A stretch of DNA of 64,000 nt, taken from contig CP137672.1 in the NCBI GenBank assembly GCA_037976565.1, positions 26,996,877-27,060,876 of the forward strand. Direction: 5' to 3'. Below, one piece after another: positions 10,887 to 21,166 of the stretch (its first letter is position 1; the number at the start of each line of letters is the position of its first letter). The stretch comes from Mesocentrotus franciscanus (taxonomy: Eukaryota > Echinodermata > Echinoidea > Camarodonta > Strongylocentrotidae). Position numbers and translations under genes: made by a program. The notes beneath the pieces were generated by a model that worked only from the letters and a program-made list of their open reading frames with translations, did no database searches and was not told the DNA's origin.

Positions 10887-11050
10887 AACTGCTTTAATAT
10901 TCGATGCATAGCTGTTTCTATACCGGTACTGGCTCTCCGGGGACATTACATCCTGCTATGAGCCATCCCTCGGAGCGCCTCGGGTCATAGCAGGATGTAA
11001 CATCTCCTTGAGCATATAGAAACAGCTATGCCTCTCATAGCCGGCAGTCA
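10887..11050. repeat. Large hairpin (palindrome 2), inverted relative to palindrome 1
   Basis: Arms ACTGCTTTAATATTCGATGC...AGCTGTTTCTATA and the complement ending in TATGCCTCTCATAGCCGGCAGT meet near 10968. Its inner and outer arm sequences match the swapped arms of palindrome 1. Confidence 0.85.
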
Positions 11051-11075
11051 ATATATCTATATTATTTGCTTTGAG

Positions 11076-11232
11076 GGCACGGCTAAAACTATTGCCCAAT
11101 GTCACCTCGTAAATGTACAGTGACCCGAGACGCAGTAGAGGGGCATTGTGCAGTCTGCACATTACCGAGGAGCTATAGTTTTACCCGCCCGAAAAATAAG
11201 CAGTCAATATTTGTTTTATATACCGCATCCCT
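11076..11232. repeat. Third palindromic module beside the recombinase element
   Basis: GGCTAAAACTAT and its complement ATAGTTTTACCC bracket 11078-11190. The motif CAGTCAATAT occurs on both sides (about 11045 and 11203), as in the neighbouring palindromes. Confidence 0.6.
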
Positions 11233-11644
11233 ATGTAAATTCTTGTAAATAGATATTTTAACAAAATATGCCTGTCATAATGAATTTATGTGTAGAGTCT
11301 AGGAAACTTACTCGTCTAATAGCATGATCGTATAAATATAGAGCAGCTGAAAGACTAGCTGAAAATTTAATGTTAAAAGTTTATCCCCTGCACATTAATT
11401 TCAACATTGATAAGTTTTATAGAACTTGTACATATAATGTCCTACAATCTAAACAATTTGCTTGTAGCCAAACGTGAAAAACTATCATCAATCTGATGAT
11501 GATGTTCATAATGATTGCTTCTTGTATAGCACCTTAATATAAAGCGTCTGTAGCGCCAACTTTAGGCGCTAATAGCGCTCACTCTAAAATGTCTCACAAA
11601 ATTATAATGTCGTTCATTTTTTTTCTCTCTCTCTCTCTCCATAG

Positions 11645-11716
11645 AAACATGGTGAATGTCCAACTGACAAATCTCGAACCAGATACTTTCAAAGGGATTA
11701 CCTCACTCAAAGGCTT
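11645..11716 (+). CDS. Last LRR exon (72 bp)
   Basis: Acceptor after a CT tract (CCATAG), donor GTAAGA. Reads NMVNVQLTNLEPDTFKGI.... It joins in phase to the 7TM exon, giving ...KGL-STDDYRLCC, a junction typical of LGR/RXFP proteins. Confidence 0.88.
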
Positions 11717-12086
11717 GTAAGATACGACTTCTTATTATTTAATGAAATTTACATGTATAACTGTATCTAAGGTAATCGCGATTATTCATACCGCTAACCC
11801 CCTTCTGGGCCCGTATGCAATAAATTTCCAGAAAAATTCTTGGTGAGAAAAAATGTCTTTAAATAGAATTTGTCTAGTTTAAGAAAGTTTGTTTGTCTTA
11901 GCCGTACTCTAAACACGTTAAGCACTTCGTCTAGGCTTAAACGACAGATAAGAGTCGAATTGGTCGAGTCGAGCGACTCAACTGCAGCTCAATTTGCCTA
12001 TGCAATTTGCGTGTTAGAAATAAAAATCGCACAGCACGAAAATTATACACAAATGTATGATGGGGGAGGGGGGGGCATAAAGCCGC

Positions 12087-12305
12087 GCGTTCACCCCGTT
12101 TTGCTACGGTCACTAGATTGCTCATCCGCGCCGTGACGGCCGTGGCAAAACAAAAACAAAAAATCTTGCCCGGCATCATCGGCAATCATGGCATGTCAAG
12201 TTTGCACATTCCGTCCCTTCGCGTTGTCTCACGTTCATTCCGTTTTGTCCACGTTGGCCTGAAACGTGATTGCCGTGGCCGCCGGGATCTTAATGTAGTG
12301 GTGCC
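12087..12305. repeat. Partial copy of the 12309-13057 element (right half)
   Basis: Direct match to about 12833-13052, sharing GCGTTCACCCCGT, TCATCCGC.CCGTG, GCCCGGCATC and GGCCTGAAACGTGATTGCCG. It abuts the full copy. Confidence 0.75.
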
Positions 12306-12308
12306 TTT

Positions 12309-13057
12309 ACACTATGTTCCCGGCGGCCACGGCAGCCCCGTTTGCCCAAAACGTAGTGCTTGGGATTGAACCAATTCATGTATTCAAGTTTTGATAGGTC
12401 TTAATTGCCAAGTTTTCTCACGGTCTATCACGGTTTCCGTGACTGGCCGTGGGAGGGAAAGGGAATGCTGTCCCGGAGGCTCCAAGGGACGTACGCTACG
12501 GTTCGGCCTGGGGGTCTCCCACTGATGCCAGTACGTTCCCTGCCAGCCCGTTGCGTTCTGATGGGGTCCCTCACGTTGTGATCAAGGCACGTTTTTCACG
12601 TTCTGTCAAGGCTTTCTACGGATGAAACGTGGAAGCCGGGCAGCTTTGACACACGTTTGCGTCCATGGTATAAAAAAGGCCTCCGAAGCAATAGCAATCA
12701 TTGTATCCTGAGACCAGCGCGTCTTGTCAGACCGTAAGTAGAACGCAACGCGCCTTAGCGCGCCGGGCCCGTAAGCTGTCCCACTAAGAACCGCCTCCTA
12801 GTTTTGTTACGGCCTATTACGTACTGTCACGCTTTGTTGCGTTCACCCCGTGTTACTGCGGCCTACATGAATTCTCATCCGCACCGTGGCTGCCGTGGCA
12901 AATTTTTTGACAGTTTAAAAATCTGGCCCGGCATCCACGGCAATCAGGCCTGTCACGATTACCTATTCCGTCCCCCGTGTTGTCTCACGTCCAACCCGTT
13001 TTGTCCACGGTGGCCTGAAACGTGATTGCCGTGGCTGCCGGGAACATAGTGTAAACT
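12309..13057. mobile_element. GC-rich inverted-repeat MITE
   Basis: Ends are TTTACACTATGTTCCCGG and its complement CCGGGAACATAGTGTAAA, followed inwards by further complementary bases (CGGCCACGGCA). There is no coding capacity, and the GC content is well above the intron around it. Superfamily not assigned. Confidence 0.75.
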
Positions 13058-13355
13058 TAGGATAAACCTTGCATAAAGGATTCTGCATTTTCTTTTCCAA
13101 GAAATCTTACTCAGACCACAATTCCCAGTATCACAATCATGATGTAAATTATTGTGCTATTCTTAATTTCTCGAGTTAGTAACGCTAGACTCTACTTTGA
13201 ACAAAGTTGACGGAAACTTTGATTCTTTACGTACACCATCAATCAGAGCCCTTTAGCAAATACGGCATTCCCTCCTTGCTCTGGCACATAACCGCCTTAA
13301 CAAACGACTCCATCAGAAACATTGTTTATTGCAAATATTTGTTTATATCTTTCAG

Positions 13356-14478
13356 GTCGACTGATGACTACAGGCTTTGCTGTTTGTTCGACGAGACAGA
13401 TCTGTGCACCATTGCTTCCTCGAACTTTCTGGACTCCTGCTCCCGTCTCATGCCAAACCAAATCTTAAGGATAGCCCTGTGGGTCATAGGGTGGGGCGCC
13501 CTCATCGGCAATACCATAGTTCTTGTCTTTCGGTGTCGTACCGATCATTCAGTCAGCGCAAAGACTCAGGGACTGTTCATCTCCAACCTGGCCATAGCGG
13601 ATTTTCTGATGGGAATCTACATGATCATAATATCGTCAGCAGATGTGTACTACGGAGAGTATTTCTACCTCTACGCAGAGCAATGGCGTGGATCGGTCTC
13701 TTGCAAAGTCGCAGGATTCATCGCTGTTCTATCAAGCGAAACGTCCGTATTCATACTTGCGATCATTACGATAGATCGAGTTCTTTGCGTCGTGTTCCCC
13801 TTTAGTAAACTAAAGTTTCGGGCTACTTCTGCTCGCGTTGGTGTGGCGCTGATATGGACCATTGCTTTTGTAGTGAGCATTGTTCCTTTGGTTGTTAGCT
13901 CATACATCAGCGGTTTTTATGGCCTGTCAGATGTTTGTGTTGGACTCCCACTCAATGTCGAGTCAACAGAGACTGGAGAATTAGTATTTAATATCGAGAG
14001 AAGGGTGTGGGAATACCTCCAATATGAAACAACGAAGCGACCAAGTTGGGTGTACTCAATCGCCATCTTTCTCGGTGTAAATTTATTGATCTTCATCCTC
14101 ATTCTGCTCTCCTATATCGTCATATTCGTTCACGTTCGCAAATCGGCACGCAGTGTGGCCAATCCGGCAGGTGGTTCGGGTAGTAGTGACCGCGCCCGGG
14201 AAGTGAAGCTGGCAACACGCATGTCTATCATTGTCCTGACGGATTTCTTTTGCTGGATGCCGGTGATCATCATGGGTATCCTTTCACAAACAGGTGCTGT
14301 CACCCTCCCAGTATCCCTCTACGCCTGGAGCGTTGTCTTTATCTTGCCTATCAACGCAACCATCAATCCATATATCTATACCTTCATCGCAATATGTGGT
14401 GGTTCAAAGAAGAAATCTACATCAAACCCTTTGACAAAAACCCACCTAACGACCGCGGTGTCTGAAACACGAGCATGA
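13356..14478 (+). CDS. Seven-transmembrane exon and C-terminus of the LRR-GPCR
   Basis: Acceptor TTTCAG at 13355; one base completes the split codon, then STDDYRLCCLF opens the Cys-bearing hinge between the LRRs and TM1. Rhodopsin-class features follow in order: TM1 (GNTIV), TM2 (NLAIADFLMG), an extracellular Cys in SCKVAG, TM3 ending in the DRY variant IDRVLCV, TM4, an extracellular-loop Cys in DVCVGLP, TM5 (FLGVNLLIFIL), a basic third loop, TM6 (CWMPVIIMGILSQTG) and TM7 (NPYIYT). About 29 cytoplasmic residues end at the TGA at 14476-14478. The TM6-TM7 stretch is highly characteristic of RXFP/GRL101 receptors. The open frame continues upstream to 13207, but that part is intron. Ligand unknown. 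Confidence 0.95.
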
Positions 14479-14810
14479 TATTGAAGTATTGAAAGTGGTG
14501 GTTCAAAATCTACCACAAACCCTGCTCTAAAGATCCGTTCCATAAACACCATATCTGTCAGAGACATTAACTTGAAGTAGGAGTATACTATCTTAATCTT
14601 TCGGTTAAAAGATGAAATCTACCTGAAACTCTCCTGTATAGACCCGTTAAACATTACTACAATGTCTGGTACACGAATATGCTGTAGGATTATACTCAAT
14701 CTGTAGGTTCAAAGACGTAATCTACCTTAAACTCTGCTTTAAAGACCCGTTAAACATGACCACCATGTCTGGTACACGACTCACACGAGCATGCATTAGG
14801 ATTACGCTTT
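14401..14810 (+). repeat. Degenerate ~100 bp tandem array starting inside the last receptor codons
   Basis: Units begin GGTTCAAAGA or a variant at 14401, 14500, 14603 and 14706 and share AAATCTAC, TAAAC, TGTCTGGTACACGA and ATG. The first unit encodes the receptor's C-tail and stop codon. A fifth unit at 15297-15910 is split by a TTAA-flanked MITE. Confidence 0.75.
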
Positions 14811-15321
14811 AATGTAATACAAAGTTCTGGTATGGGGTCATGAATTTGGTTAAAATGAACATATTGGAAGCATATGCGATCCTAAAATATTCAACGATCG
14901 TTGTCGCGGTTGAAATCGAGTCTAAACTGATAAAATTGTGAATAATACGCTCATGTTGTATAGCTCCCTCTCAAGATCGATATTACTTTAGCTTCCACTA
15001 AAATCGACCGATTTCTATTCCCCTTTTGGAAATTATATATCATAACTGCATATTCCAAGATTTCCATGGTCGCAGCTACCATTGTATGGCCGTAGGCGCT
15101 ATTTGATTTTTTTTTTATCGGGAGCACCGACAAATTTGATATTCTAATTTCTCGAAATCCCGCTTAGCGTTTTAGAGCCCAATTTTTTTCAAAGTTGCTT
15201 ATTCTAACACTAGGTTTCACGATGGTAATGCAACTTTTAAATTTAATCGAATCCTGCTTCAATATTACCAAAACTTTGTATTACCTTTAATATGGTGGTT
15301 TAAAGATGAAATCTAGCTTAA

Positions 15322-15852
15322 AGGTACTATGTCCCATTTTCAGCCAACATCAAAATATGTAGAACTTTGCATGAATTATGAGTATGTCACGTTTGTTTAT
15401 CTGTGAAATTTAAACGTAAGCAGTGTCCTAGAGTTCAAGTTATGCAAGGATCCCCGTTTACTTCCTAGACTTCACCGTCAGACACTATTAAGTGACTGAC
15501 TGACTTCTCCTTTTCTTTGGTAAAAATATACATAAAAAAGAGCTGTAAAGGGTAGATGAGCATTTTGTCTACATCAATAAACCACTTCTTGTAATGGCCA
15601 AAATTAAACTGATTGAATCTTTGCGCAACACAAACGAACACCATTTGGTACAAGGGTCTGAAAATCAGACTACTTACTAAAAGGATTGCAATTCTTAAAA
15701 TTGATTCGACAACTAACGGTCGTTATTTTCCCACAACAAGAAATTTTTAAGCCCTTTTGTTTTGAGGGAAGTTCTAAAGTAGAATTATCTTTCAAATGCC
15801 GGAGGAATTTAACCTTTTCATTTTGATGGCCTGCAAATGGGACATATTACCT
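15322..15852. mobile_element. TTAA-flanked MITE (AGGTACTATGTCCC family)
   Basis: Ends AGGTACTATGTCCCATTT and AAATGGGACATATTACCT, 531 bp, flanked by TTAA at 15318-15321 and 15853-15856. The flanks join to one unit of the ~100 bp array, so the insertion point is clear. TTAA duplication with purine-start ends resembles Kolobok-type elements (inference). Confidence 0.85.
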
Positions 15853-15914
15853 TTAAACCATGCTGTAAAAAAACTTCAAACATGACCACGATCATGCTGT
15901 ACGATTAAACTCAA

Positions 15915-16022
15915 AGTCCAAGTCCACTCTAAAAATAACTTACTTCCAATAGAAGCAGAAAAATCAGACAAACCAATCAAAAAAAGGTTGAGCAAAATCG
16001 GATAACTAATAAGAAAGTTAGA
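15915..16022 (+). mobile_element. AGTCCAAGTCC-family MITE, 5' fragment
   Basis: Matches the first ~115 bases of the complete copy at 37903-38683 (AATCAGACAAACCAATCA, GAGCAAAATCGGATAACTAA). It stops at GAAAGTTA, where LINE sequence begins; the MITE resumes near 19058. Confidence 0.8.
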
Positions 16023-18590
16023 AAGAAGAAAAACTCTATAAGTTACTAGCATGTGAAGACGTAAATATATCTTATGAGAATTTTTTGAACATCTTTATTC
16101 AACTTTACAATGAAGCTTTCCCGACACAGAATCTCAAACTCTCAAGTTACAAAAAGACTCCTCGAATGCCTTGGGTCAATTCGACTCTTTTGAAATCAAT
16201 AAACAGGAAAAATAGGCTGTTCTATAAATACAAATGTAACCCCACAAATAAAAATCGTTTGAAGTACACAAATTATAAAAATACATTGACAAACCTGCTT
16301 CGGAATGCTAAAAAAGATTATTATTGTAATCAGTTTACTTCCTGTAGTGGATACATCAAAGGAACATGGAGAACCATAAAGAATGTACTTAACAGTTCAC
16401 CAAATTCACTAAAAATCACTAAAATTAAGAATCATGGAACCGCAACTGACGACAAACAAACTATTGCCGAAATATTTAATGACTTTTTTACCAATATTGG
16501 ACCAGATTTGGCTCGATCTATACCAAAGTCGGCAAAATCATTTGATTGTTTTTTGAATAATGCCAACCCCTCTACACTATTCATGGTACCAACCAATGAA
16601 CAAGAAATAACTGACATTGTGAACAGTTTAAAGGTTAAAAAGGCCCCAGGTTATGATGATATTACAAATATGTTACTGAAAAGTGTCATTAAAGAAATTA
16701 ACGTACCTGTAACCCATATTATGAATTTGTCTATGTTGAATGGCATAGTACCTGGAAAAATGAAGATAGCAAAAGTTATACCGATTTTTAAAAATGGTGA
16801 TCCTCTGGAACGTAGTAATTACAGGCCAATTTCTCTACTCACCACTTTTTCAAAGATTCTTGAAAAATTGATCTACAATCGAACATTTAATTTTTTCACA
16901 CGTTGTGGAATTTTGGCGGATTCTCAGTTTGGTTTTCGAGAGAAACATTCAACGTCTCATGCTCTACTCCTTTTTATAAATAAAATTGCGTCCGCTCTTG
17001 ACGACCGCTGTCATACTGTAGGATTATTCTTGGATTTTTCCAAGGCATTTGATACAATTGATCATAACATTTTGTTTAAAAAGCTTCAGCATTATGGTGT
17101 CAGGGGTAAGGCCTTGGAGTGGTATAAAAGTTACCTCAGTAGTCGAACACAATTTGTTTCACTAAATGGAATTGCATCGAGTGTCAAGCCTGTTACGTGC
17201 GGTGTTCCTCAGGGTCTCTCTTAGGGCCACTACTATTCATAACATATATAAATGACTTCAAATTTTCATCCCGACTATTGTCATTTATACTATACGCAGA
17301 TGACTCAAGCATATTTTACTCACATAAGAATCCTCAAATTCTTGTGAAACTGTCAATTCGGAACTTAAGAATGTTGCACAGTGGATTTTTGCGAATAGAC
17401 TATCCCTGAATTTGATCAAAACTAATTTCATGTTTTTTAGCAATTCAATCTCCGATTTACCTGGAGATATCTATTTCAACAATGTCAAAATTAAAAAAGT
17501 ACAATCGACCAGGTTTCTTGGCCTGTTTATTGATGATGGAATGACATGGAAAATACATACAAATTATTTGTGTTCATTACTATCAAGAAATGCTGGTGTG
17601 ATATACAAGCTGAAATCTATGTTCCCATCATATGTATTGCAAATGTTATACTCCACTTTAATGTTGCCCTACTTGAACTATGGTATTCTAGCCTGGGGTA
17701 ATTCATTGAAACTCAAACTGGACAAAATCCTTGTTGTTCAAAAAAGAGCAATACGTACAATTTGCAATGTACCTGCTCGTACTCACTCGGGCCCTCTCTT
17801 CTTTGATACTAAAGTACTGAGAGTTCAGGATATTTTTAATTTACAATTAGGCAGCCTCATGTTTCAGCTGAATAACAACGAACTGCCCCAGGCACTATCA
17901 TATTTGTTTAAGAAAAGAAATCAAGTTCACGACTATCCTACCCGACAGGCGTTTTCCTATCACCTTCCTAGAACAAGAACACGATTTGCTCAAAATACCT
18001 TAATATATACAGGTCCCAAGTTCTGGAATTCTCTCGATTCTGTGATTAAAAGGTCTGTTAGTGTTCGTGTATTCAGAAGAAAATTGAAATGCCATTATTT
18101 GAATACATATTGTTATTCCTGATTCCTGACTATTTTTGTCTTCAAGCAGTATGCTTTAGTTGATTACAATGAGTAAATAACGATACGGCCATATGCCAAC
18201 TATGTACATATACCATTTATGTTGAGAACAAACTACATTGTACTATTATTTCAATAAGCTGCAGATATATTTCCTTCCCTTTCCCTTGTCTCTTGTAGTT
18301 AATTGTGAGTATCGGTTCATGTATCCCTGTAATCTCCCTTTCCCTGTTTTAGCGTGTATTTGTATTTTATAAACCTAACTTTAGTTAATTATGTCATTTG
18401 TAGTTTAAGGGGCCTATCCACAACAAGCTCTGCTTTTCCATAGGCTCCGCCACTATATCTCTTAAGTTCAACTGAAGGACAATTTTCTGAATAGTGTGTA
18501 CCGGTATTATATTTACATGCATATTATAATCATTTTTCAATATGTTGTTACACTCTTTGTACAATGAGATATTGTGGAAACCAATAAATT
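16023..18590 (+). mobile_element. 5'-truncated non-LTR retrotransposon (CR1/Jockey-like)
   Basis: Contains the reverse-transcriptase relic at 16085-18122 and a 3' untranslated region. It ends near 18590 (AATAAATTATCTTATC), where an unrelated LINE fragment begins. The endonuclease domain is missing, as expected for 5' truncation during target-primed insertion. Confidence 0.75.
16085..18122 (+). pseudogene. Reverse transcriptase relic (CR1/Jockey-like LINE), two frameshifts
   Basis: Would copy the element's RNA at the integration site. Visible in order: linker (MPWVNSTLLKSINRKNRLF), the NYRPISLL motif, QFGFREKHST, the catalytic FLDFSKAFDTIDH, GVPQG, then after a frame change GPLLF and the YADD box (ILYADDSS). 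After a second change come the thumb (STRFLGLFIDDGMTW) and the C-terminal tail ending at TGA 18120-18122. Frame changes fall near 17205-17222 and 17340-17380, so it is inactive. Confidence 0.85.
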
Positions 18591-19053
18591 ATCTTATCTA
18601 TATCGTTTCAAAAAATCTGTACATGATTATTGTTTGAAGTGCAAATGCACAGAAAATTATTATCATTTATTTCATGATTGTGTTTACTCAAATATATTTT
18701 GGAACAAGCTCTTAAGTTTTCTCAGAAAAACAGAAGTATTGTTTGATAATGAAAAAATTGATTACAGTGATATAATTGTAGGCAAGCAATGTGATTATAT
18801 AAATTCAAAATATGTAGTTTTTAAAAACCTATCAATCAATTTAGTTTCTTATGTTTTATATACACAAAAAAGAAAATGTAATGTTGAAAAGTATCACCTC
18901 TGGAAAAAAATGTTAACTATGTTTAAAAAAAAGTATAATTATTTTTGTGATATAAGTATAATTCATGTGTTTTTCTTTGTAATCAATAAAATTATGTCAG
19001 TATTAATTATTCAATTAATAAATGATGGAAAAAAAAGAAGAAAAAAAAGTTAG
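18574..19053 (+). pseudogene. C-terminal fragment of a Tx1/L1-type LINE ORF2
   Basis: Contains a Cys/His knuckle (YCLKCKCTENYYHLFHDC) followed by FWNKLLSF, as found at the C-terminus of many L1/Tx1 reverse transcriptases, then an A/K-rich end. It is severely 5'-truncated. The first codons are not the native start; they fall at the junction with the upstream LINE's 3' end. Confidence 0.6.
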
Positions 19054-19057
19054 TTAG

Positions 19058-19322
19058 TTTTGAAAAAGTATGTAACGTCATGTTCTCACTATTTATCAAT
19101 TGCTTTATATAGTTTAATCCTATTAATTTCCCTTTTTATCCCCTAAAACTTGATTTCCCCATGCTTTTGCCCAGGTTAATGAATTGTATCATATTGCGTG
19201 CATGACATTTCACAATTTTTTTTATGAACTTTGAAGAATTGATACTATTTTCTGAATATTGTATATTCATAATTATTGATTTTTATATAAATAGTTTATC
19301 AAAATTCAATGTGGGTCATGAC
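19058..19322 (+). mobile_element. MITE continuation (second part of the 15915 copy)
   Basis: Matches the complete copy from about 38018 to 38322 (TATCAATTGCTTTATATAG, TTTGCCCAGGTT, AATTATTGATTTTTATATAA). It stops at ATCAAAATTCAA, where minus-strand LINE sequence takes over. Together with 15915-16022 it shows LINEs landing within a MITE. Confidence 0.75.
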
Positions 19323-19329
19323 ATGAGAG

Positions 19330-19910
19330 AAAAAGTAGTAGAGTCATCCGCATATAATATGAAAGATAAAACATTAGATGATCGTTTGAAATCATTTATA
19401 TATAGGATGAAAAAAGAGGGCCAAGAAAAGAGCCTTGAGGCACCCCACAGGTAATATTTTTAATTTTGATGACTGCAAATTATTTACAGAGGTTACGGTA
19501 TATTGTGTTCTGTCTGAAAGGTAGCTTCTTAACAACTCAAGGGCCTTTCCCTGACGCCGTAGTGGGAAAGTTTTTTAAAGATTAATATCATGGTAAATTG
19601 TGTCGAAGGCCTTTGAGAAGTTTAGAAATAAACCTTTTGTGTGACAAGAATTATAAATTGCACTAACAACTTTATTAATGAGTGTTAACACAACATGACA
19701 TGTGGCGTATTTCTGTCCAAAGCAAAACTTTTTTGAGAGGAAATTTATTGTTTGTGTATACACAAGTTTTTCTAATATTTTGGAAAAAGAGGTAAAGAAA
19801 TTGTATTATAATTTCCTGTTCACGTTAGTCATCTTTTTTAAAATACAGGTATTACTTTGGCTCTTTTCATGAAAAGGGTACGTCACCACATATAAAAAAG
19901 AGGTGAAATA
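19330..19910 (-). pseudogene. Reverse transcriptase fragment (CR1/Jockey-like), minus strand
   Basis: In broken frames it shows a decayed QFGF region, GLFLNFSKAFDTIYHD (19590-19660) and a VPxG motif followed by LALFF near 19400-19440. It is the same subfamily as the LINE at 16085, judging by the shared SKAFDTI and HYGVR motifs. Confidence 0.7.
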
Positions 19911-20194
19911 TATGGGTTAGTGGGATGACTATTTCGGAAATAATGTTTAAGTAGTAAATTTGTAATGCAATCATATCGAGCGCTCTTTTTACTCTTAAAA
20001 TTGTTAACAATATCAATAACCTCTACCTCTTCTACCGAGACAAAAAATAGAGATAAAAAAATGATTGAAATGAATGATTTAAAGTGAGGATGGCTTGTGC
20101 AAGATTTAGACCTATATTTACGAACTAATCATTGAGACGGCATGTTTTTCCGACTAAAATCTCTTGAATATCCTGCTTTTTACTGTTTCTATTA

Positions 20195-20225
20195 ATTCAA
20201 TTCAATTTCATTTCAAATTTATTGG
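20195..20225 (-). other. LINE-type TTGAA-rich 3' tail (minus strand)
   Basis: ATTCAATTCAATTTCATTTC is the complement of the GAATTGAAT tail common on L2/CR1-like LINEs and their SINEs. Similar tails occur at about 46346-46375 and 62730-62755. Confidence 0.4.
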
Positions 20226-20849
20226 TCCAAGAGGAAATTCGTTGCGTTCACATGCATTATTCACAGAGAAAAATAAATAAAATGTACATGTGACATGATA
20301 CATACAACATAAAACGAGTATATAGAGAGAATAAACATATAGCACTTTAACATTCACATTATATAGATATTTTCTCTGAATTTACATTATATTCAATATT
20401 TGTTTGTATATTCAGAGTAATTACAAAAACAATATGACATTGTAATTATTATTACTATTATCATTATCAATATTACTATTATTATTATTATGATTTGTAT
20501 TATTATTACTTTGACTCATTATATCATTATGATAATAAAATATATAAAGGCATAACATAAACAACAAACAGTTTAATGATAAAAAAAGATTGCATGGATA
20601 ATTAGCTTCCAAGTGTTTTAATGTCATTTCTATGAAATTCAAATTGTTTAAAGAAGTAATCCTTTTTTGCATAATGTAAGATACTAACTAGTGTATTTTT
20701 ATAAGTCTTATGTTTGTTTTCGTTTGACTCTGTTGGCTAGGACTTGAATTTGTAAAATAAACGATTTTTCGTAAAAGGGATTTTGTTATCCATGGAGCTC
20801 GCGGTGTCTTTCTATAATTTGAGTTTCTATTTGTATTTTGAACAGGTAT

Positions 20850-21165
20850 GTCTCTTTCTTAATACCGAGTGAAGGTTTCAAGATAAGGTTCAAATGCTTC
20901 ATTTACATCGCGAGAATTTAAAAACTCAACCCAGTCAAGTAAACTTAAGCTTTGTTTAAATCAATCAATATTTCCACAAGTTAACTTACGACAACCTGGA
21001 TTAGAACCTTTCCGTGTTTTAGATAATTGCAAGATAGGTAAGTGAGAATAAATTGGGAAATGGTCACTTATAACTGAAATTATTATACTAGAAATAGCTT
21101 GAACATACTTATTTTGTAAATATGTTATCCATGAGCGAGGCTGTTGTCCTCTTTATTCGAGTAGA
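20850..21165 (-). pseudogene. LINE endonuclease C-terminus/linker fragment
   Basis: Minus-strand reading gives ISVISDHFPIYSHLP and NEAFEPYLETF, the end of an AP-type endonuclease domain and the linker to the RT. It directly follows RT thumb sequence from another copy, so the order is scrambled. Confidence 0.55.
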
Positions 21166-21166
21166 T

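Larger units (their letters stand above)
8348..11058 (-). mobile_element. Tyrosine-recombinase (Crypton/KIAA1958-like) element with long diverged terminal inverted repeats
   Basis: The left flank at 8384-8645 and the right flank at 10640-10878 match as reverse complements. Shared blocks in order are ATCTGATTGGTCGAA, TTGGAGTCGT, AGCCATGCCC, ATTGGTTT and CTTTGTGCG. Outermost, AGATATTGACT (8348) corresponds to the complement of the sequence near 11047-11058. Between the repeats lies one recombinase reading frame on the minus strand, with no reverse transcriptase. A large hairpin is present inside the left repeat (8742-8936) and another in the outer right repeat (10887-11050). Exact ends are uncertain because the two outer ends differ by the presence of a hairpin. 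Confidence 0.6.
343..14478 (+). other. Gene span: LRR-containing GPCR (relaxin receptor/GRL101-like), 5' end outside window
   Basis: Thirteen exons read as one gene: LRR exons at 343, 1482, 1977, 2395, 3535, 4300, 5526, 6230, 7041, 7724, 8234 and 11645, then a seven-transmembrane exon at 13356-14478. All are bounded by AG/GT and split codons 2|1, so each exon adds one LRR of about 24 residues. Type C LGRs (RXFP/GRL101) have this layout: LDLa modules and LRRs outside the cell, then a rhodopsin-class 7TM domain that signals through G proteins at the plasma membrane. No LDLa or signal peptide is seen, so the N-terminus lies upstream of base 1. The exon at 7041 is one base short, which breaks the frame unless it is a sequence error or is skipped. 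Family assignment is confident; orthology is not. Confidence 0.9.

Noticed and set aside
12650..12760. TATA-like promoter (GGTATAAAAAAGG) for a gene near 12.7 kb
   Set aside because: It lies within the 12309-13057 MITE and no reading frame follows.
13207..13355. Upstream part of the 423-codon open frame as a short-form GPCR start
   Set aside because: A good acceptor (TTTCAG) at 13355 joins in phase to the LRR exon at 11645, and the upstream residues look like translated intron.
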